A model generated the notes under the pieces. That model saw only the letters and a list, made by a program, of their open reading frames with translations, was not told the origin of the DNA and did no database searches. The position numbers and the translations under genes are program-made. A stretch of DNA of 11,620 nt from NCBI GenBank assembly GCA_943331855.1, contig CALQNE010000094.1:1-11620 (forward strand), written 5' to 3'. The stretch is from Bordetella parapertussis (GTDB lineage: Bacteria > Pseudomonadota > Gammaproteobacteria > Burkholderiales > Burkholderiaceae_B). Each line of letters starts with the position of its first letter. The stretch's first letter is position 1. Of this stretch, positions 6,100 to 11,620 are shown piece after piece.

Positions 6100-6813
6100 T
6101 TAAACGGATAAATACCGTTGTTTGATATCAGCGTTGTCGTTGAGTTCGTGGATCGTGCCGCAAAACACATCGGTCCCTTTGTCGATAACCACTGCCCGAT
6201 CTGCTAAGCCTAAGCAAAAATGTAAATTTTGCTCGGCCAGTACGATTGTTTTTCCGAGCTTGTGCAAGGTCGCGATCAAATCACCAATCTTTTGCACCAT
6301 GATGGGGGCGAGGCCTTCGCTAGGTTCGTCAAGCAGCAACACATCTGGGTTTCCCATCAGTGCGCGGCCAACAGTCAGCATCTGTTGTTCGCCGCCAGAT
6401 AATTGCCCGCCCATTCGGTCTTTCAGGGGCGCTAACAGCGGCAACGTGTCATACACGCGCTCAAGGCTCCAGTCGTCTTCACCCTTCGCCCCTTTTTTGA
6501 TTGCGATGGTGAGATTGTCGTCGACGCTAAGATCTGGAAATATCTGCCGGTCTTCTGGCACATAGCCAATGCCCGCACGGGCAATCAAATGTGCAGAGCG
6601 CCCAGTGATGACCTTGCCGTATAACTCGACGCTACCTTTTTTTGTGGGATTCACACCCGCAATGGTCTTCATGGTGGTGCTTTTGCCAGCGCCGTTTCGC
6701 CCGAGTAACGCCAAGGTCTCGCCCCGGTTGACTTCAAACGATAAGTTGAACAATGCCTGACTGGTGCCATAAAAGACATCAATGTCTTGCACCTTTAGCA
6801 CGTGGTCGCTCAT
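6100..6813 (-). CDS. livF: Branched-chain-type ABC transporter ATP-binding protein LivF
   Basis: A 237-residue ABC ATPase, one of the two nucleotide-binding subunits of a hydrophobic amino acid (HAAT) type importer at the inner face of the inner membrane. Walker A GRNGAGKST is at 38-46, the Q-loop region EDRQ at 87-90, the signature LSGGEQQ at 138-144, and Walker B DVLLLDEP at 157-164 followed by SEGLAP, which is typical of LivF. The segment AEQN (193-196), where other ATPases have the H-loop, is also usual for LivF. The ATG overlaps the livG stop by four bases (ATGA), and GAGGAG lies five bases upstream. All catalytic motifs are intact. The transported compound cannot be read from this subunit. 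Confidence 0.95.
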   Translation of the reverse strand: MSDHVLKVQDIDVFYGTSQALFNLSFEVNRGETLALLGRNGAGKSTTMKTIAGVNPTKKGSVELYGKVITGRSAHLIARAGIGYVPEDRQIFPDLSVDDNLTIAIKKGAKGEDDWSLERVYDTLPLLAPLKDRMGGQLSGGEQQMLTVGRALMGNPDVLLLDEPSEGLAPIMVQKIGDLIATLHKLGKTIVLAEQNLHFCLGLADRAVVIDKGTDVFCGTIHELNDNADIKQRYLSV

Positions 6814-7562
6814 GCGTGCTCCTCGCGGGGTTTACCCAAGTAGGCCTCAATGACAGCCGGGTTGTTGCGGATTTGTTCTGGGCTACCCTCAGCTAAGAGC
6901 TTGCCGTAAGATAAAACGTGGATGTGTTGTGAGACTCTAAAGACGATCTCCATGTCATGCTCGATCAGCACGACAGTTAAGCCACCTTTTTTCCAGAGGC
7001 CGTAAACCGTCTCGATCATCTGCTCGCGTTCTTCGGGGCCCATGCCAGCTACGGGCTCGTCTAGCAAAAGCACTTTAGGTCTTAACACCAGAGCCAAGGC
7101 CATATCCAAAAGCTTTTGATCGCCGTGCGACAAATTGCCGCTAATCAAATGCGCCTTGGTATGCAAGCCAAGTTGCTCCATGACTTCAAAGGCTCGATCG
7201 CGCGTCTGTGCTAACGGAAACCGCCCGTGCATTTGCGCCGAGCGTCCCAGAGGCGACATCAAGGCACCGCGTAGCGACTCTTCAACGGTCAGTGTTTTAA
7301 AAAGTTTGGCGACTTGAAACGCGCGACCAATTCCTTTGTGTACGATCGCGCTGCTTGTCATGCCAACAATGTCTTCGCCGTCTAGCAAAATGCGACCAGA
7401 GTCGGGTTTGAGCGCGCCTGAAATTAAATTAAAGAACGTTGTTTTGCCGGCGCCATTGGGGCCGATTACGGCGGTGAGAGATTCAGTCTTGAAGTGAATC
7501 GAGACATCAGAGGTTGCGACGACACCACCAAAGGCCTTGCAGAGGTTTTCGATCTTAAGCAT
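6810..7562 (-). CDS. livG: Branched-chain-type ABC transporter ATP-binding protein LivG
   Basis: A 250-residue ABC ATPase, partner of LivF. Walker A GPNGAGKTT is at 34-42, Walker B VLLLDEP at 164-170 followed by VAGMGPEE, and His202 in the H-loop. The signature is LSHGDQ (144-149) rather than LSGGQ. A His here and the following VAGM resemble UrtD-type urea-transporter ATPases as well as LivG, so a substrate other than branched-chain amino acids is likely. The ATG at 7562 is chosen over an upstream in-frame start at 7637 because AGGAGG stands six bases before it and the protein then begins in family register (MLKIENLCKAFGG). It overlaps the preceding SDR stop by one base (TGATG). Confidence 0.94.
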   Translation of the reverse strand: MLKIENLCKAFGGVVATSDVSIHFKTESLTAVIGPNGAGKTTFFNLISGALKPDSGRILLDGEDIVGMTSSAIVHKGIGRAFQVAKLFKTLTVEESLRGALMSPLGRSAQMHGRFPLAQTRDRAFEVMEQLGLHTKAHLISGNLSHGDQKLLDMALALVLRPKVLLLDEPVAGMGPEEREQMIETVYGLWKKGGLTVVLIEHDMEIVFRVSQHIHVLSYGKLLAEGSPEQIRNNPAVIEAYLGKPREEHA

Positions 7563-8356
7563 CAGCGGCCTCCTGAGGTGTTGGTTTGAGCGGGTGGTAC
7601 CCCGCCATAGGTTTGCCAGGTCGATCCAGCGAGCCAACCTGCGTCAACTGGCAAGTTGATGCCAGTGATTGCCTTGGCCGCAGGCGACAACAAGAAGCCC
7701 ACCGAGTCTGCAATTTCGTCTGGAGTGACCATGCGACCCATAGCGGCTTGCGACGTGAGGTCTTCAGGATTGCGATCGCCCCGATCAATCGCGGCTTGCA
7801 ACGCCTCGGTGAGTACGTAGCCAGGCGAAATCGCATTGACACGCACACCGGCGCGACCCCACTCAGCCGCCAGGCATGCAGTCATTGACGCCACAGCAGC
7901 CTTTGCGGGCGCATAGGCATGTAAGGGTACCGACCGCATCGAGGTAATCGAGGCGATATTAACGATCGCCCCAGCGCCTAGTTCGGCCATGCGCGAGCCA
8001 AATACTGCGCAGGCAAGATACGTGCCGCGCTGATCTACCGCCACCACGCGATCCCATTCTGTCATGGTGAGTTTGTCAGGCGTTAAGCGGCGTTGCAAAA
8101 TCCCAGCGCTGTTGACCAGCGCCGAGATTTGACCGTGCTTGGCCTCGATCATTGCGGCCGTGTCACGCACCGCTTGCTCGTCAGTGACATCGCAGGGGTA
8201 GGCGTGTACACCGAGTTCTTTCATTTTTGCTTCAGACCAGGTGCCAGGCAAATCGAGCGCAATCACTAAGTCACCGCGCTTGGCTAAATGCCTGACGCAA
8301 GCTGCGCCGATACCACTTGAGCCACCCGTCACCACGCTAAGATATTTATTTGTCAT
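7562..8356 (-). CDS. SDR-family oxidoreductase embedded between livM and livG
   Basis: A 264-residue classical short-chain dehydrogenase. The cofactor loop TGGSSGIG is at 10-17 and Asp35 ends the second strand, which suggests NAD(H) preference. NSAG (82-85) is an accepted variant of NNAG. Catalytic Ser136, Tyr148 and Lys152 (YAPAK) are present, and SPGYVLTEA (177-185) is usual. After the final GINLPVDAGW segment there is a tail of about 25 residues containing STWQTYGG. The gene overlaps livM by four bases and livG by one, so it is translationally coupled to the transporter, and its activity should concern the imported compound. It probably oxidises a secondary alcohol or reduces a ketone in the cytoplasm. 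It differs clearly in sequence from the SDR at the operon end, so the two are not recent duplicates. Confidence 0.92.
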   Translation of the reverse strand: MTNKYLSVVTGGSSGIGAACVRHLAKRGDLVIALDLPGTWSEAKMKELGVHAYPCDVTDEQAVRDTAAMIEAKHGQISALVNSAGILQRRLTPDKLTMTEWDRVVAVDQRGTYLACAVFGSRMAELGAGAIVNIASITSMRSVPLHAYAPAKAAVASMTACLAAEWGRAGVRVNAISPGYVLTEALQAAIDRGDRNPEDLTSQAAMGRMVTPDEIADSVGFLLSPAAKAITGINLPVDAGWLAGSTWQTYGGVPPAQTNTSGGR

Positions 8357-9321
8357 GATTGCACGCGCTTTTTAGTGATGGTGTTGAATATTTGCCCCAC
8401 AAAATCTGTGATGCCGCGTTTAAACCCAAGAGCAAAAATCAGCACGATCACGCCTAACGCCAAACCGTGATACTCAGTTGTGCGTGTGATGATGTCGTTA
8501 AAGATATTCAACAAACCTGCGCCGATGATCGGGCCCAAGAAAACATTGATGCCACCCATCATGATCATAAATACGGCTTCTCCCGACATTGTCCAATAGC
8601 TAAACTCTGGGTATGCCCCCGACACAAACAACGCCATCAGCGAGCCACCGATTCCAGCAAAGGCACCTGCCAAAATAAAGGCATACAAACGAATGCGCCA
8701 CACATCGATCCCTAAGAAGCGCGCACGATCGGCGTTGTCGCGCACCATGCGCAGGGTATAGCCAAACGGGGATTGCAAAACGTAGCGCATGACAAGCAGG
8801 CTGGCCACGCCGATGACGACGCAAAACCAGTACAGGGTGTTGGGATCAGCCACATTTATGCCACCCCAGAAAGGCCTGCGTGGGATACCACCCATCAAGC
8901 CTTGATCACCGCCCGTCAGTGAAGTCCACGTGATAATCACACTGTGAATCAACATCTGAAACGCGAGCGTCAAGAACGAGAAATAAATCTCTTTGAGCTT
9001 GACGCAAATCATCCCGATCACCCAAGCCAGCAGTGAGCAAAAAATAATTGCGCCTAATAGCGCGACAGGTATCGAGACTTCAGTGCGTTGCATTAACAGG
9101 CCAAAGGTATAAGCCCCGCCGCCAAAAAACATGGCGTGACCAAATGACACCATGCCGCCATAGCCCACCAAAATGTTCAGTGAGGTGGCGAATACGCCTA
9201 GCGCAGCCAGACGAATCACAAAGTCAAGCGTGACGCGACCGGGCGACAGCAGGGGCAGCGCCGCTAACAGAGCGAGTACAACGAACCCAAGTAGCAATTC
9301 TTTTTTGAAGGCGGTGTTCAT
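8353..9321 (-). CDS. livM: Branched-chain-type ABC transporter permease LivM
   Basis: A 322-residue, strongly hydrophobic inner-membrane protein of normal LivM length. Family marks are NILVGYGGMVSFGHAMFFGG (49-68), the loop TGGDQGLMGG (136-145) that follows membrane segments, and the cytoplasmic coupling helix RMVRDNADRARFLGID (191-206), which contacts the ATPases. A further conserved stretch, MIMMGGINVFLGPIIGA, follows at 252-268. The ATG overlaps the livH stop by one base (TAATG), with AAGGAG eight bases upstream. It forms the translocation path together with LivH. The basic C-terminus (TKKRVQS) is cytoplasmic. Confidence 0.95.
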   Translation of the reverse strand: MNTAFKKELLLGFVVLALLAALPLLSPGRVTLDFVIRLAALGVFATSLNILVGYGGMVSFGHAMFFGGGAYTFGLLMQRTEVSIPVALLGAIIFCSLLAWVIGMICVKLKEIYFSFLTLAFQMLIHSVIITWTSLTGGDQGLMGGIPRRPFWGGINVADPNTLYWFCVVIGVASLLVMRYVLQSPFGYTLRMVRDNADRARFLGIDVWRIRLYAFILAGAFAGIGGSLMALFVSGAYPEFSYWTMSGEAVFMIMMGGINVFLGPIIGAGLLNIFNDIITRTTEYHGLALGVIVLIFALGFKRGITDFVGQIFNTITKKRVQS

Positions 9322-10223
9322 TAACGTGGCTCCTTACCCAACAGACCACTTGGCTTAAGAATTAGGATCAACGCCATTGCCAAAAACATAATGCCTTCAA
9401 CGAAAAGCGGAAACCCAATCGAGCCAAACGAGCGCACCAGGCCGATCAATAGGGCGCCCACTAACGCGCCGCTCACTGAACCCATCCCACCAATGACCGT
9501 CACAATGAACGACTCGATCAAAATCGAGAAGCCCATGCCGGGTGACATTGAGCGCACTGGCGCGGCAAGCGCACCGGCCAAGCCCGCAAGCGCACCGCCA
9601 AAGGCAAAGACACCGGCGTAGATCCAGGTGGTGTTTAACCCAAGCACCGAAGTCATCGTCGGGTTGTGCGCTGCTGCGCGCACGACCTTACCGATGCGAG
9701 TGCGTGTCAGGATGTACCACATCACTAAAGCAATCACTGCAGCTGCGCAAATCATGAAGACATAAAAGACGGGCACGATGCCATCAAAGATAAACAGGGG
9801 CGGCGCTTGAAAGGCCGCTGGCATGCCCATCGATTGAAACTCCGGGCCCCAAATAATTTTGACGGCATCGTCCATGATGAGAATCAGGGCGTAGCACACC
9901 AGCAGCTGAAGTAAGACCTCGGCTTGATACACGCGCCGCATGAAAAAGCGTTCAAAAATCAGGCTGAACAACCCGACGCCTGCGCCAGCAATCACGGCTG
10001 ATAGCACGTAGCTGTCTGTGATGCGATAGGCTGACAGGGCCATGTAGGCGCCCAGCATGTAAAGCGAGCCGTGCGCAAAATTAATCACTCCAAGCACACC
10101 AAAGATTAGGGTCAGGCCAGCCGCGACTAAAAAGAGCAGCGAGCCAACAATCAAACCAGTGCTGGTTTGCGTGACGATGCATGACATTGAGGTCAGGCAT
10201 TCATATAAGGCGATGGGATCCAC
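9321..10223 (-). CDS. livH: Branched-chain-type ABC transporter permease LivH
   Basis: A 300-residue inner-membrane permease, partner of LivM. It shows several hydrophobic segments, the family stretch GVLGVINFAHGSLYMLGAY (42-60), the coupling motif TRIGKVVRAAAHNPTMTSVLG (175-195), and VIGGMGSVSGALVGALLIG (243-261). The start is GTG at 10223, with GGAG six bases upstream. It is the first gene after the intergenic terminator, so its transcription depends on read-through from the binding-protein gene or on a local promoter. The N-terminus has about 20 residues before the first membrane segment; a later start at an internal ATG (residue 13) is possible but lacks as good a ribosome site. Confidence 0.94.
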   Translation of the reverse strand: MDPIALYECLTSMSCIVTQTSTGLIVGSLLFLVAAGLTLIFGVLGVINFAHGSLYMLGAYMALSAYRITDSYVLSAVIAGAGVGLFSLIFERFFMRRVYQAEVLLQLLVCYALILIMDDAVKIIWGPEFQSMGMPAAFQAPPLFIFDGIVPVFYVFMICAAAVIALVMWYILTRTRIGKVVRAAAHNPTMTSVLGLNTTWIYAGVFAFGGALAGLAGALAAPVRSMSPGMGFSILIESFIVTVIGGMGSVSGALVGALLIGLVRSFGSIGFPLFVEGIMFLAMALILILKPSGLLGKEPR

Positions 10224-10246
10224 GAGGGTCTCCGAGAGGGGGTATA

Positions 10247-10261
10247 CGGTTGATACAACCG
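10247..10261. promoter_or_regulatory. Small inverted repeat CGGTTG-ATA-CAACCG in the livH leader
   Basis: Exact 6-base arms around a 3-base spacer lie 24 bases upstream of the livH GTG, between the intergenic terminator and the ribosome site. It could be an operator half-pair or a small mRNA hairpin modulating livH translation. The arms are short, so chance cannot be excluded. No convincing promoter was found in 10224-10311. Confidence 0.25.
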
Positions 10262-10317
10262 CAACTGACTGGACAGTGCAGACGGGTGCGGTTAAAGCAA
10301 GAACAAACGGCTGGTAT

Positions 10318-10355
10318 AAAAAAGGCCTCTGCTTGAACGTTCAGGCAGAGGCCTT
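10318..10355 (-). terminator. Intrinsic terminator between the binding-protein gene and livH
   Basis: On the minus strand an 11-base perfect stem, AAGGCCTCTGC pairing with GCAGAGGCCTT (10355-10345 with 10332-10322), encloses a 12-base loop. The loop contains the self-complementary TGAACGTTCA and can extend the stem. A run of six T follows, overlapping the stem base. It begins 28 bases after the binding-protein stop codon. Such a terminator probably makes the binding protein more abundant than the membrane and ATPase subunits, as is usual for these operons. Confidence 0.9.
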
Positions 10356-10383
10356 CAGACCTCAGTGCAAGACTCTCTGAGTG

Positions 10384-11620
10384 TTATGCCCAGCCTTTGC
10401 GTTTCTTCCACTCGAGTTCGAGTTCGAGGATTTGCTTCCAGTCGCCAACAGTTTGCTTGGTGACGAAGGGTTCTTTGCTGATCAATGGGCCATAACCGAT
10501 GGCGTAGTTGATAATGGTATTGTCTTCAGCGCGCATCGTCACGGTGCCATCGGCGCCAAAAGGCGAATCGATTTTCATACCGCGCATCGCTTCAGCGATT
10601 TTTTTACCGTCTGAGCTGTTTGCTTTTTTCATGGCGGCGGTTAAGAAGCCCATCCCGACCGCGTTTTCCCACGACCAGTTCAGGGGTAAATCTTTGAACT
10701 TGGCAACATAGGCATCTGCCCAGGCGGCGTTGGCCGGTGTGTTCGGAAAGGTCTTGAGGTAACGGTTACCAGAGTGCATGTTTGGCGGTACATTTTTAAG
10801 TGCTGTGAGCACCGCGTATTCAGCAATGTTTGGCGAGAAGAATTGTTTATCTTTGAACAGAGCATAAATGCTTGCCTGATCAACAAACGATGTCATATCG
10901 CCACCCCACAAGCACGAATAAATCGCTTGTGGTTTACCTTGCACGAGGCGAGTAATGTTTTCGCTGTAGTCGGCCTGAAACAACTTTGGCCAAACTTCGC
11001 CAACCACTTCGATGTCTTTGTTGAAGTGCTTCAGATATTCAAAGTATTCAGTCGTTGTGTCGCGGCCGTAGGCGTAGTCGGGCGAAATGCTCATCCAACG
11101 CTTGAGCTTGAGCTCTTTTGCGACCTGCGCACCGTAGGCGCCGCCTGCGATTGCATCATGAATGCCCTGGCGCGCACAACGAAACGCGGTTGGTACGCGT
11201 AGTTTTGGATCGGCAGTCAGTGAAGATGTTTCTGAGTTGGTGTGCATCACAAAGACACCCAGATCTTTTGCCACCTCATGCACTGCAAACGCACCCGAAG
11301 AGGCTTCAGCATCCCACAGCAGTTCACAGCCATCACTTGTCACTAATTCGCGTGCGACACGGGCGGCTTCTTGAGGCTGGCCTTTTGAATCGCGCACAAC
11401 CATTTCGATCATGCGTCCGCCCAAACCACCGGCCGCATTAAATTTTTCAACTTCGAGCATCACAGCGTTGCGAGATGACAGACCCAACATGGCCACACGA
11501 CCCGACAAAATAGTGGGCATGCCGATTTTGATCGGTTTGTTTTGTGCCAGTGAAATTGCTGGCAAGCCCATTGCGGCGAGCCCGGCGGCACCTTGCAAAA
11601 GCTTACGGCGCGAGGCCTGA
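10384..11620 (-). CDS. ABC transporter substrate-binding protein (LivK-like), 5' end beyond window
   Basis: The frame runs off the right edge. The TTG at 11598 is internal, because upstream in-frame codons read QASRRKL, which makes the visible N-terminus SRRKLLQGAAGLAAMGLPAISLAQ in outline. That is a twin-arginine (Tat) type signal peptide with an Ala-rich core and a likely cleavage near SLAQ. The mature domain follows the peripheral-binding-protein type I fold: IKIGMPTILSGRVAMLG near the start, NAAGGLGGR and DSKGQPQEAARVA shortly after, and a later SPDYAYGRD segment. It ends in KKRKGWA. About 411 codons are visible. It delivers the solute to LivHMGF in the periplasm. The fold is shared by receptors for amino acids, amides, urea and aromatic acids, and the ligand cannot be told from sequence. 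A strong terminator follows the stop codon. Confidence 0.92.
   Translation of the reverse strand, partial: QASRRKLLQGAAGLAAMGLPAISLAQNKPIKIGMPTILSGRVAMLGLSSRNAVMLEVEKFNAAGGLGGRMIEMVVRDSKGQPQEAARVARELVTSDGCELLWDAEASSGAFAVHEVAKDLGVFVMHTNSETSSLTADPKLRVPTAFRCARQGIHDAIAGGAYGAQVAKELKLKRWMSISPDYAYGRDTTTEYFEYLKHFNKDIEVVGEVWPKLFQADYSENITRLVQGKPQAIYSCLWGGDMTSFVDQASIYALFKDKQFFSPNIAEYAVLTALKNVPPNMHSGNRYLKTFPNTPANAAWADAYVAKFKDLPLNWSWENAVGMGFLTAAMKKANSSDGKKIAEAMRGMKIDSPFGADGTVTMRAEDNTIINYAIGYGPLISKEPFVTKQTVGDWKQILELELEWKKRKGWA

Noticed and set aside
6122..6565. 147-codon plus-strand frame opposite livF
   Set aside because: The minus-strand frame has all ABC motifs; this one is Ser/Pro-rich shadow sequence.
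10774..11202. 142-codon plus-strand frame opposite the receptor gene
   Set aside because: It is a shadow of a well-supported minus-strand gene with no family features.
1..11620. CRISPR arrays, tRNA or rRNA genes, insertion sequences, phage genes
   Set aside because: No regularly spaced repeats, cloverleaf-like segments, transposase motifs or terminal repeats were found by reading both strands.

Overview
The window most likely comes from a betaproteobacterium of the order Burkholderiales, perhaps Alcaligenaceae. The evidence is a Bug-type (TctC-like) binding protein, a complete branched-chain-type (HAAT family) ABC transporter with dehydrogenases embedded in its operon, a twin-arginine signal on the ABC binding protein, and moderate GC judged by eye. 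No rRNA, tRNA, CRISPR array, insertion sequence or phage gene was seen. No gene-free stretch exceeds about 180 bases.

Layout. (1) Bases 1-2531, plus strand: the 3' part of a Bug-type periplasmic binding protein, then a thiamin diphosphate (ThDP) enzyme related to benzoylformate decarboxylase. (2) Bases 2534-5151, minus strand: a two-gene unit of nadC (quinolinate phosphoribosyltransferase) followed after 11 bases by a 591-residue fusion protein. The N-terminal third of the fusion is a PhnN-type ribose 1,5-bisphosphate kinase. The rest is a phosphorylase of the type 2 thymidine phosphorylase/AMP phosphorylase family. Upstream of nadC lie a possible promoter and a perfect 10-4-10 inverted repeat, probably an operator. 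(3) Bases 5328-11620, minus strand: an ABC transporter operon in the order binding protein (runs off the right edge), livH, livM, SDR dehydrogenase, livG, livF, SDR dehydrogenase. Most junctions overlap by 1 or 4 bases. A canonical intrinsic terminator separates the binding-protein gene from livH.

How the parts may work together. The fusion is the most notable item. The phosphorylase family includes enzymes that convert nucleoside monophosphates to base plus ribose 1,5-bisphosphate, and PhnN converts ribose 1,5-bisphosphate plus ATP to PRPP. One polypeptide could therefore turn an NMP into free base and PRPP, and the neighbouring nadC product consumes PRPP. This could be a salvage route feeding NAD synthesis. 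More speculatively, it could be a cycle in which the phosphoribosyl group is reused and quinolinate is decarboxylated to nicotinate. The ABC transporter with its two dehydrogenases, and the Bug/ThDP-enzyme pair, look like catabolic modules for small organic acids whose identities the sequence does not reveal.
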